NCBI GenBank assembly: GCA_051984395.1
Contig: JBPYEZ010000164.1
Coordinates: 1 to 6,773, forward strand
Reading direction: 5' to 3'
Length of the DNA stretch: 6,773 nt
DNA from: AC-9 sp051984395
GTDB taxonomy: Bacteria; Actinomycetota; Acidimicrobiia; Acidimicrobiales; AC-9
A program made the translations under genes and the position numbers. The notes beneath the pieces were generated by a model that did not search any database, was not told the DNA's origin, and was given only the letters and a program-made list of their open reading frames with translations. Below, one piece after another: positions 1 through 5,325 of this stretch (the first letter of the stretch is position 1; every line of letters begins with the position of its first letter).

Positions 1-653
1 TCGGTGCGAACCAGGGTGGGTGGACGGACCTCCTCGAAGGCGTCGGTGTGGCGATCGAGGGCGAGCGCGGTCATCGCCCGCAGGAGGGCCGCTCCCATAC
101 CCCGGTACATGGGGAACATGGACCCCGACAGCCGGGCCGCCCGCTCCATGTCCAACAGCCCGAGCTCCGCCGCGATCTCCCAGTGCGGCACGCGCTGATG
201 AGGCTGGTACTCCGGGTGCTCAGGGCCCCGAGAAGGCCCCGAAGGAGTCCCGGCTCCGGCCCCGGGGGACCACCAGCGCACGACCACGTTGTCGGCCGGC
301 GAGCTGCCGTCAGGGGCGGCGGGATCGGGCAGGTTCGGGATCTCGAGGAGGAGATCCCGCCGCTCGGACTCGAGCGCAGCCAGCTCCGCGTCGATCGCCC
401 GCTCGTCGGGGCCGAGGGACCGGCTCTGCCCGGCCAGCTCCTCGGCCCGCGCCGTGTCTCCCGCCCGTCGGGCCTCTCCCACCTCGCGGGACAGATCCTT
501 GATCCGCCGGCGTATCTCGTCTCGCCGGGCCGTCTCCTCCCGCCATCGGGCATCGCAGGCCAGGAGCCGGTCGATGTCCGAGTCGACGCCGCGCCGGGCC
601 AGCGCCGCCCGCACCCGGTCGGGCTCGCGGCGTACGAGCTGAATGTCGATCAT
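1..653 (-). CDS. serS: Seryl-tRNA synthetase, N-terminal part (3' end cut by window)
   Basis: Cytoplasmic class II aminoacyl-tRNA synthetase that charges tRNA-Ser with serine. The frame is open from ATG at 653 to the window edge, giving 217 residues of a family usually about 420 long. It begins MIDIQLVRREPDRVRAAL, the usual SerRS opening. Residues about 30-103 are rich in Arg, Glu and Leu and form the two-helix coiled-coil arm that grips the tRNA-Ser long arm. The arm is followed by the family marker IPNLPDPAAP (105-114), then PHWEIAAELGLLDMERAARL (156-175), SGSMFPMYRGMGAAL, and the motif 1 region ending EEVRPPTLV. Active-site motifs 2 and 3 lie outside the window. The linker between DNVVVRWW (121-128) and PHWE looks about 15 residues longer than usual and is Gly/Pro/Ser rich. 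The start is supported by a TACCGT box 9 nt upstream and by the family N-terminus. The gene diverges from the ABC ATPase gene across only 28 bp. Confidence 0.94.
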   Translation of the reverse strand, partial: MIDIQLVRREPDRVRAALARRGVDSDIDRLLACDARWREETARRDEIRRRIKDLSREVGEARRAGDTARAEELAGQSRSLGPDERAIDAELAALESERRDLLLEIPNLPDPAAPDGSSPADNVVVRWWSPGAGAGTPSGPSRGPEHPEYQPHQRVPHWEIAAELGLLDMERAARLSGSMFPMYRGMGAALLRAMTALALDRHTDAFEEVRPPTLVRT

Positions 654-672
654 GTGGGTGGAACGGTAGCGT
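644..672 (+). promoter_or_regulatory. Putative promoter of the ABC-2 operon, near-leaderless
   Basis: A TAGCGT box at 667-672 fits TANNNT and is 9 nt before the ATG at 682. Seventeen bases upstream is TGTCGA (644-649), a poor match to TTGACA, but the same hexamer occurs 16 nt upstream of the ctaA -10 box. The -35 region lies inside the first codons of serS. No Shine-Dalgarno sequence precedes the ATG, which agrees with leaderless or near-leaderless translation. Assigned by pattern only. Confidence 0.5.
663..668 (-). promoter_or_regulatory. Putative -10 box of serS, near-leaderless
   Basis: Read on the minus strand this is TACCGT, matching the actinobacterial TANNNT -10 pattern. Nine bases separate it from the serS ATG at 653, so the transcript would start at or within a few bases of the start codon. 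There is no room for a Shine-Dalgarno site plus leader. No convincing -35 element is visible 16-18 nt upstream. The box overlaps the opposing ABC box by the TA step at 667-668. Confidence 0.55.
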
Positions 673-681
673 GCGGGCCTG

Positions 682-1602
682 ATGCCAGCCGCCATCGACG
701 TGAGAGATCTCGTCGTGCGCTACGGCCCGGTGACCGCCGTCGACGGTCTCACCCTGAGCTGCGAGGCGGGTGAGGTGCTCGCCCTTCTCGGACCCAACGG
801 TGCCGGCAAGACCACGACGGTCGAGACCATCGAGGGGTACCGACGACCGACAAGCGGCGCCGTGCGGGTGCTGGGCCTCGACCCCATCGCCGACCGGCGG
901 GCGCTGGCGCCGAAGATCGGGGTCATGCTCCAGCGCGGCGGCGTCTACCCGGCGATGAGCCCGCGCGAGGCCCTGCGGCTCTTCGCCGCCTACTACGACA
1001 ATCCCGAGAACCCCGACGCCCTGATCCAGCGGGTGGCGCTGCGGGAGGTGGAGCGGAGCCCGTGGCGCCGCCTGTCGGGCGGGGAGCAGCAACGTCTGTC
1101 GCTCGCCCTCGCCCTCGTGGGCCGGCCCAGCGCCGCCTTCCTCGACGAGCCGACGGCGGGGGTGGACCCGGCCGGCCGCCTCGCCATCCGGCAGGCCGTG
1201 AGGGACCTTCGCGAGCAAGGTGTCGCCGTCCTCCTCACGACCCACGAGATGGAAGAGGCCGAGCGAATGGCCGACCGCATCGTGATCATCGACCGCGGCG
1301 GCGTCGTGGCCGCCGGAAGCCCGGCCGAGCTGATGACCGCGGGGGCCGGCGGCGAGATCCGCTTCGGCGCTCCGCCCGGTCTCCCGGTCGCCGACCTCGG
1401 CGCGTCGCTCGGTGCCGTCGTCACCGAGGAGGAACCGGGCGAGTACCGCGTCGACGCCGCGGCGACGCCGGCCGCCGTCGCCGCGCTCACCGCCTGGCTG
1501 GCCGACCACGACCTGCCGCTGGCCGATCTGCGGGCCGGTCGGCAACGCCTCGAGGACGTCTTCCTGCGGTTGACGGCGCCCTCGCCCAGGGGCGGCGGAT
1601 GA
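682..1602 (+). CDS. ABC-2 type exporter, ATP-binding subunit (DrrA/CcmA-like)
   Basis: 306-residue cytoplasmic ATPase that would power the membrane subunit encoded next to it. All nucleotide-binding motifs are intact: Walker A GPNGAGKT (37-44), Q-loop Gln84 in VMLQ, signature LSGGEQQR (131-138), Walker B AFLDEP (152-157), D-loop AGVD (159-162) and H-loop His188 in TTHEM. After about residue 220 there is an accessory C-terminal domain ending in LEDVFLRLT (290-298), the usual tail of DrrA-type exporter ATPases. The stop overlaps the permease start, so one operon with coupled translation is expected. The start at 682 follows a TAGCGT box by 9 nt and there is no Shine-Dalgarno. Related ATPase/permease pairs sit beside ctaA in mycobacteria (Rv1458c/Rv1457c next to Rv1456c, from memory), where they carry an unproven antibiotic-transport label. 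The substrate cannot be told from sequence; a role in heme or cytochrome assembly is inferred from context. Confidence 0.95.
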   Translation: MPAAIDVRDLVVRYGPVTAVDGLTLSCEAGEVLALLGPNGAGKTTTVETIEGYRRPTSGAVRVLGLDPIADRRALAPKIGVMLQRGGVYPAMSPREALRLFAAYYDNPENPDALIQRVALREVERSPWRRLSGGEQQRLSLALALVGRPSAAFLDEPTAGVDPAGRLAIRQAVRDLREQGVAVLLTTHEMEEAERMADRIVIIDRGGVVAAGSPAELMTAGAGGEIRFGAPPGLPVADLGASLGAVVTEEEPGEYRVDAAATPAAVAALTAWLADHDLPLADLRAGRQRLEDVFLRLTAPSPRGGG

Positions 1603-2324
1603 TGCGGGCCTACCTCGCCCAGACCCGCGCCGAGGTTGCCATGACCCTGCGGCGCGGCGATGCCGTGCTCCTCACCCTCGGCATCCCGGTCCTGCTCCTC
1701 GTGTTCTTCTCCCTGGTCCACGTCCTTCCCACGACGACGAAGGAGCCCATCGGGTTCCTCGCTCCGGGGATCCTCGCCCTCGCCGTCATGTCGACAGCGA
1801 TGGTGAGCCTCGGGATCGCCACCGGCTTCGAGCGCGGCTACGGCGTGCTCAAGCGCCTCGGGACGACCCCTCTCGGCCGGCCCGCCCTGCTGGCCGCCAA
1901 GATCACGGCGATCGGCCTGGTGGAGGTGGTCCAGGTCGTGGTCCTCGTCGCCGTGGCCCTCGGCCTGGGCTGGGACCCACACGGCGACGTCGTGCCCGGC
2001 ATGGTCGCCTTCTTCGCCGCCACCGTGGCCTTCGCCGGCCTGGGGCTGCTCATGGCCGGCACCCTTCGCGCCGAGGTGACCCTCGCCGCCGCCAACGGGC
2101 TGTACCTGGTCCTCCTGCTGCTGGGCGGGATGATCGTGCCGCTGTCGAAGCTTCCGGGGGGCCTAGCCGACGCCGCCCGCCTGCTGCCCGCCGCTGCCCT
2201 GTCTGACTCGCTCTTCCACGCCCTGGGCTCCGGTGGAGGTGTCCCCCTCGAGTCGTGGCTCGTCCTGCTCGTCTGGGCTGTGGCCGCGCCCGTCGCCGCG
2301 GCGGTGACGTTTCGCTGGGAATGA
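1599..2324 (+). CDS. ABC-2 type exporter, permease subunit
   Basis: 241-residue integral membrane partner of the upstream ATPase. Six hydrophobic segments are visible at about 22-41, 52-75, 97-124, 132-154, 161-183 and 217-237, the normal ABC-2 topology. The family marker is the stretch after segment 2, GVLKRLGTTPLGRPALLAAK (82-101), a cytoplasmic coupling region. GGMIVPLSKLP (176-186) near segment 5 is also typical of ABC-2 permeases. The start ATG at 1599 lies inside the ATPase stop (ATGATG, 4-nt overlap), with AGGGG at 1588-1592 six bases upstream as ribosome-binding site. A second ATG at 1602 would shorten the protein by one residue. The gene ends 7 bp from the stop of the convergent thioredoxin-like gene, with no clear terminator between them. 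Probably an exporter by family; substrate unknown. Confidence 0.93.
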   Translation: MMRAYLAQTRAEVAMTLRRGDAVLLTLGIPVLLLVFFSLVHVLPTTTKEPIGFLAPGILALAVMSTAMVSLGIATGFERGYGVLKRLGTTPLGRPALLAAKITAIGLVEVVQVVVLVAVALGLGWDPHGDVVPGMVAFFAATVAFAGLGLLMAGTLRAEVTLAAANGLYLVLLLLGGMIVPLSKLPGGLADAARLLPAAALSDSLFHALGSGGGVPLESWLVLLVWAVAAPVAAAVTFRWE

Positions 2325-2331
2325 GGCGCCG

Positions 2332-2922
2332 CTAGGCCGGATGTCCGGTCAGGCCCCTGAGCCGGTCGTCGAGCACCCGCGGGGTGAGCTGGCCCAGGAC
2401 CGTGGCGCTGACGTTCCCGTTGGCGTCGATGAAGACCGTCGACGGCAGCCCCCGGAGGTGGTACAGGCTGTCGGCCACCTTGTAGTCGGGGTCGACTCCG
2501 AGGGGGTAGGTCACCCCGCTCGACCGCACCAGATCGAGGGCAGCCGGTGTCGAGTCGGAGACGTCGATGCCGAGGAAGGCCACGCTTCCGCCAAGGCGGC
2601 GCTGGGCCGCGGACAGCGTCGGTAGCTCCTCCCGGCACGGCGGACACCACGAGGCGAAGAAGTTCATCACCACCGGGCGGCCCCGGAAGTCGCCGAGGCC
2701 GACCGTCGACCCCGGCTGTCCCAGGCGGGCCACCGAGAACCCAGGCGCCGCGCTCGGTTGCGCGGCCCACCCGCTGGTGAGAATGGCACCGATGAGGGCC
2801 ACCAGGGCGATCAAGCCGAAGGCGAGCGCCCGCCACCGCCAGGATCGCAGCCAGCCCGGCCCACGTCTCGGGGCGCGGCCCTGCTGGGCCGCACGCTCGG
2901 CGGTGGCGCCCACGGGCCCCAC
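2332..2922 (-). CDS. Membrane-anchored TlpA/ResA-like thiol-disulfide oxidoreductase
   Basis: 196-residue thioredoxin-fold protein expected to act on the outer face of the membrane, reducing disulfides in secreted or membrane partners. An Arg-rich N-terminus is followed by one hydrophobic segment (about 31-50), a signal anchor. The fold then begins with APGFSVARLGQPG (59-71) and continues to FRGRPVVMNFFASWCPPCREE (79-99), with active-site Cys93 and Cys96 in WCPPC. LGIDVSDS (117-124) and GLPSTVFID (158-166) follow, the latter carrying the cis-Pro at 160. This is the TlpA/ResA/CcmG type. The likely start is GTG at 2922, three bases after the ctaB stop; an in-frame GTG at 2913 is also possible. 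There is no early ATG. Operon membership with ctaB points to cytochrome oxidase assembly (reduction of CuA-site or copper-chaperone thiols) rather than general thiol repair, but that is inference; cytochrome c maturation is the main alternative. Confidence 0.92.
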   Translation of the reverse strand: MGPVGATAERAAQQGRAPRRGPGWLRSWRWRALAFGLIALVALIGAILTSGWAAQPSAAPGFSVARLGQPGSTVGLGDFRGRPVVMNFFASWCPPCREELPTLSAAQRRLGGSVAFLGIDVSDSTPAALDLVRSSGVTYPLGVDPDYKVADSLYHLRGLPSTVFIDANGNVSATVLGQLTPRVLDDRLRGLTGHPA

Positions 2923-2925
2923 CGC

Positions 2926-3819
2926 TCAGTGGTGGCGCACCAGCTCGTCCACGGCCATGGCGGAGAAGAGCAGCGTCACGTAGGAGATCGAATAGCCGAA
3001 CAGGCGCATGGCGGACGCCGCGGTGCCGTCGCGCAGCAGGCGCAGCGCGTAGGCCACGAACACGCCGCCGAGCACGATCGCGGCAACGAGGTAGATCGCC
3101 CCCATTCCCGCGACCGGAGCGAAGGCGAGCGAGACGACCCACAGCGCGATCGTGTACCCGAGGATCCTGCGCGCCGTCCGGGTGAACGAGGTGACGACCG
3201 GGAGCATGGGGACCTCGGCGGCGGCGTAGTCGTCCCGGTAGCGCATGGCGAGGGCCCAGAAATGTGGCGGCGTCCAGACGAAGATCACCGCGAAGAGCAC
3301 CAACGGCGCCCAGTCGAGGCGCCCGGTGACGGCTGACCACCCGACCAGCGTGGGCACGGCTCCGGCGGCGCCGCCGATGACGATGTTCTGGCTCGAGGTC
3401 CGCTTGAGCCAGACGCTGTAGACGAAGACGTAGAAGAGGGTGGCGCTCAGGGCCAGCACGGCGCTGAGCAGGTTGACGAACCTCCACAGGTCGGCGAAGG
3501 CCACGATCTCGAGGGCGCCGGCGAAGACCAGCGCCGCTCTGGGCGTCACGATCCCGGTCACCAGCGGCCGGTCACGGGTGCGGCGCATCACCCGGTCGAT
3601 GTCGCGGTCGACGTACATGTTGGCCGCATTGGCGCCGCCTGCGGCCAGCGCTCCACCAACGAGGGTGGTCAGGACGAGCCATCCCGACGGCAGCCCACGC
3701 GCCGCCACGACCATGGTGGGCACCGTCGTGACCAGGAGCAGCTCCACGATCCTCGGCTTGGTGAGCGCGAGGTAGCCGCGGAGACGGGCGAAGGGAGCTA
3801 CGGGGGCGACGGTCGCCAT
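2926..3819 (-). CDS. ctaB: Protoheme IX farnesyltransferase (heme O synthase)
   Basis: 297-residue UbiA-superfamily membrane enzyme that joins the farnesyl group of farnesyl diphosphate to heme B, giving heme O, the precursor of heme A. About nine membrane segments are visible. It opens with YLALTKPRIVELLLVTTVP (17-35). The first Asp-rich site is NMYVDRDID (67-75), with Asn67, Asp71 and Asp75, followed by RTRDRPLV. YSVWLKRTSSQNIVIGGAAG (134-153) and YRDDYAAAEVPMLPVV (194-209) are CyoE/CtaB hallmarks. I chose ATG 3819 because a TTGAGC-17-TATTCT promoter lies just upstream and the box ends 9 nt before it. The longer frame to 3972 would run into ctaA, and ATG 3849 would lie upstream of the predicted transcript start. 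The gene is divergent from ctaA and co-directional with the thioredoxin-like gene 3 nt downstream, so both are probably one transcript. Confidence 0.97.
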   Translation of the reverse strand: MATVAPVAPFARLRGYLALTKPRIVELLLVTTVPTMVVAARGLPSGWLVLTTLVGGALAAGGANAANMYVDRDIDRVMRRTRDRPLVTGIVTPRAALVFAGALEIVAFADLWRFVNLLSAVLALSATLFYVFVYSVWLKRTSSQNIVIGGAAGAVPTLVGWSAVTGRLDWAPLVLFAVIFVWTPPHFWALAMRYRDDYAAAEVPMLPVVTSFTRTARRILGYTIALWVVSLAFAPVAGMGAIYLVAAIVLGGVFVAYALRLLRDGTAASAMRLFGYSISYVTLLFSAMAVDELVRHH

Positions 3820-3828
3820 CGGGGCCCG

Positions 3829-3857
3829 AGAATACGACGGCACTCTCATCTGCTCAA
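3829..3857 (-). promoter_or_regulatory. Putative sigma-70-type promoter of ctaB
   Basis: On the minus strand TTGAGC (3857-3852) is followed by a 17-nt spacer and TATTCT (3834-3829). The -35 matches TTGACA at four of six positions and the -10 fits TANNNT. The box ends 9 nt before ATG 3819. This is the best-formed promoter in the window and it fixes the ctaB start, making the transcript near-leaderless. Confidence 0.65.
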
Positions 3858-3868
3858 AAGTGGCCCCT

Positions 3869-3887
3869 GCGCCCGTCAGCGGGGCGC
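3869..3887. repeat. Inverted repeat between ctaB and ctaA promoters
   Basis: GCGCCC (3869-3874) and GGGCGC (3882-3887) are perfect 6-nt arms around a 7-nt loop. The dyad sits between the divergent ctaB and ctaA promoters, upstream of both, where an operator controlling heme A synthesis could lie. Short GC-only arms arise easily by chance at this base composition, so function is uncertain. Confidence 0.3.
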
Positions 3888-3904
3888 CCGCCCTCGTCCC
3901 GATG

Positions 3905-3932
3905 TGTCGATTGGGGGGCCCGGCCGTAGCAT
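3905..3932 (+). promoter_or_regulatory. Putative promoter of ctaA, near-leaderless
   Basis: TAGCAT (3927-3932) fits TANNNT and lies 8 nt before the GTG at 3941. TGTCGA (3905-3910) lies 16 nt further upstream in the -35 position. There is no Shine-Dalgarno before the GTG. This placement decides the ctaA start, since the earlier in-frame ATG at 3860 lies upstream of the box. Assigned by pattern only. Confidence 0.55.
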
Positions 3933-3940
3933 CTGGCCCA

Positions 3941-4888
3941 GTGCCGGGCAGCTTGCGTCTCTCCCCCGCCACCTATCGCCGGGTCACCCTGGCCGCGGTG
4001 GTCGCCCTGTCGCTCATCGTCGTGACCGGGGGCGCCGTCCGGCTGACGGGATCCGGGCTGGGATGCCCGGACTGGCCGACCTGCACGGGCCACCGCATCG
4101 TCGCCGCGTGGAGCCTCCACCCGATGATCGAGTTCACCAACCGCGTCATCACCGTCGCCGTCACCGCCTCGGTGGTCGCCGCGGTGCTCGGCGCCATCGC
4201 CCGCCGGCCGCGGCGTCGCGACCTGCTGTGGCTGTCGAGCGGGCTCGTCGTCGGGGTCCTCGCCCAGGTCGTGCTGGGCGGCCTGACGGTGCTGTACAAG
4301 CTGGACCCCCCGTGGGTGATGGGCCATTTCGTGCTCTCGTTCGCCGTGCTGGCAGATGCCGTGGTGCTCCATCACCGGGCCGGACGACCCGACACGCCGG
4401 CCCGACCCGTCGTCAGCCGCGACCTGGTCAGACTGGGGCGACTCCTCCTGGCCACGCTGGCCGTGGTCGTGATCCTCGGAACGGCGGTCACCGGCAGCGG
4501 CCCCCACAGCGGCGACATCCACGCCAAGCGCCTGCCCTTCCACTTCCAGGGCGTCGCCGAGCTCCATTCCAGCGTCGTCATGGTGCTCGTCGGTCTCACC
4601 ATCGCCACCCTTTTCGCCCTGCATCAGGCGGGCGCGCCGGCAGACGTGCAGCGCCGGGCGAGGATCGTCCTCGGCGTGATCGCGGCGCAGGCCGCCATCG
4701 GCTACACCCAGTACTTCACCCGCGTGCCCGCGGCCCTGGTGGCCCTTCACCTGGCCGGGGCCACCGCCTTGTGGATCGCCGTGCTGCGCTACAACCTCGG
4801 GCTCTTCGTGCGCCCGGCTCCCACCCGGCGGGAGGTGGAGGAGCCCGTCCCGGGGGACCTTTCGACAGAGGTGCTGGCGGGCGCCTGA
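3941..4888 (+). CDS. ctaA: Heme A synthase (CtaA/COX15 family)
   Basis: 315-residue membrane enzyme that oxidises the C8 methyl of heme O to a formyl group, giving heme A for aa3-type cytochrome oxidase. Eight membrane segments fall at about 15-33, 65-86, 95-116, 123-144, 163-184, 207-228, 239-258 and 265-286, in the two-halves arrangement of the family. The first outer loop carries GGAVRLTGSGLGCPDWPTC (30-48) with the cysteine pair Cys42/Cys48. Glu64 in MIEFTNRV matches the catalytic Glu57 of Bacillus subtilis CtaA. His129, His209 and His270 match its His123, His216 and His278. The fourth heme-ligand position (His60 in B. subtilis) is Asn67 here. The second-half loop reads GSGPHSGD and lacks the cysteine pair of the Bacillus enzyme. 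The start is GTG 3941, 8 nt after a TAGCAT box; an ATG at 3860 would add 27 non-conserved residues. The gene diverges from ctaB across 121 bp. Confidence 0.95.
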   Translation: MPGSLRLSPATYRRVTLAAVVALSLIVVTGGAVRLTGSGLGCPDWPTCTGHRIVAAWSLHPMIEFTNRVITVAVTASVVAAVLGAIARRPRRRDLLWLSSGLVVGVLAQVVLGGLTVLYKLDPPWVMGHFVLSFAVLADAVVLHHRAGRPDTPARPVVSRDLVRLGRLLLATLAVVVILGTAVTGSGPHSGDIHAKRLPFHFQGVAELHSSVVMVLVGLTIATLFALHQAGAPADVQRRARIVLGVIAAQAAIGYTQYFTRVPAALVALHLAGATALWIAVLRYNLGLFVRPAPTRREVEEPVPGDLSTEVLAGA

Positions 4889-5012
4889 CCAGCCGGCTCG
4901 AGCCCTGCGGCTGCTCGTCGGGGTTCCCTGGCGCCAGCCGAGAGGGCAGACTTTGGACATGGCGAGAGGGGCCAGCGCAGCGGGCGCGGGAGGCGCGGAG
5001 GGTACCGCCACG
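4889..5012. other. Non-coding gap between ctaA and clpS with two dyads
   Basis: A 124-nt stretch with no gene, assuming the clpS start at 5013. CAGCCG (4890-4895) and CGGCTG (4908-4913) form a 6-bp stem with a 12-nt loop just after the ctaA stop; there is no T-run, so it is a weak terminator candidate. CTGGCGCCAG (4928-4937) is a perfect 10-nt palindrome. CAGACT (4947-4952) is an imperfect -10-like box 6 nt before ATG 4959. The clpS promoter probably lies here but I cannot place it firmly. Confidence 0.4.
4997..5002 (+). promoter_or_regulatory. Ribosome-binding site favouring clpS start at 5013
   Basis: GGAGGG lies 10 nt before ATG 5013 and is the strongest Shine-Dalgarno match near any candidate clpS start. 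It favours this ATG over the in-frame ATG at 4959, whose upstream AGAGGG is 12 nt away. Confidence 0.5.
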
Positions 5013-5318
5013 ATGGCGACCGCCGTACCGGACACGCTGCCGTCCGAGGTCGAGCAGCCAGTCGAGGACCACAGCGTCGAGGCGGACCGTCCGTGGATCG
5101 TCATCGTCTGGAACGACCCGATCAACCTCATGTCCTACGTGACCTTCGTCTTCCAGAAGCTGTTCGGATACAGCAAGGCCAAGGCCACCAAGCTGATGCT
5201 GGACGTGCATCAGAAGGGTCGCGCCATCGTCTCCAGCGGCTCGCGCGAACGGGCGGAGCTCGATGTGTTCCGGCTCCACGAGCATGGGTTGTGGGCGACC
5301 ATGGAGCACGAGATATGA
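5013..5318 (+). CDS. clpS: ATP-dependent Clp protease adaptor ClpS
   Basis: 101-residue cytoplasmic adaptor that binds proteins with bulky N-terminal residues and hands them to the Clp ATPase (ClpC1 in actinobacteria, ClpA in enterobacteria) for degradation. After a variable acidic tail (1-25) the folded core begins at RPWIVIVWNDPINLMSYVTF (26-45). The pocket residues Asn34, Asp35 and His66 (in LDVHQKG) and gatekeeper Met40 fall at the same numbers as in E. coli ClpS, as I recall them. FQKLFGYS (47-54), GRAIVSSGSRE (69-79) and LHEHGLWATME (88-98) are typical of actinobacterial ClpS. The start at 5013 gives the usual family length and has a good ribosome-binding site. ATG 4959 would add 18 Ala/Gly-rich residues and cannot be excluded. 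The DUF2017 gene begins 7 nt after the stop, so the two are one operon, as in mycobacteria. Confidence 0.95.
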   Translation: MATAVPDTLPSEVEQPVEDHSVEADRPWIVIVWNDPINLMSYVTFVFQKLFGYSKAKATKLMLDVHQKGRAIVSSGSRERAELDVFRLHEHGLWATMEHEI

Positions 5319-5320
5319 GG
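5317..5320 (+). promoter_or_regulatory. Ribosome-binding site of the DUF2017 gene
   Basis: GAGG begins inside the clpS stop codon and sits 5 nt before GTG 5326. It supports that GTG over the in-frame upstream starts at 5263 and 5284, which would overlap clpS, and suggests coupled translation. Confidence 0.5.
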
Positions 5321-5325
5321 TCGAG

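Noticed and set aside
310..1545. A 411-codon minus-strand frame antisense to the ABC ATPase and overlapping serS
   Set aside because: The plus-strand ATPase has every ABC motif and serS occupies another minus frame; this translation is low-complexity His/Arg/Gly-rich sequence.
2325..2348. Terminator between the convergent permease and thioredoxin-like genes
   Set aside because: Only 7 nt separate the stops, and the nearby CCGG-ATGT-CCGG repeat (2337-2348) is coding, short and has no T-run.
1838..3487. A 549-codon open frame on the minus strand spanning the permease, thioredoxin-like and ctaB genes
   Set aside because: It covers three well-supported genes in other frames, is Arg/Pro/Gly/Ala rich with no family motifs, and is a usual by-product of high G+C.
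3860..3940. N-terminal extension of ctaA to ATG 3860
   Set aside because: It lies upstream of the TAGCAT box and adds 27 residues with no resemblance to the family.
3820..3972. N-terminal extension of ctaB to a start at 3972 or 3849
   Set aside because: Starts upstream of the TATTCT box would not be on the predicted transcript, 3972 overlaps ctaA, and the extra residues are not CyoE/CtaB-like.
4953..5012. Longer clpS starting at TTG 4953 or ATG 4959
   Set aside because: ATG 5013 has a better ribosome-binding site and gives the usual ClpS length; the extra residues are Ala/Gly-rich. Not fully excluded, since CAGACT is well placed for a leaderless start at 4959.
3854..5142. Long frames on both strands over ctaA (3904-5142 plus, 3854-5131 minus)
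   Set aside because: Both are out of frame with the clearly conserved CtaA protein and show no recognisable motif.
5263..5325. DUF2017 start at 5263 or 5284, inside clpS
   Set aside because: It would overlap clpS by 35-56 nt and add non-family residues, while GTG 5326 has its own ribosome-binding site.
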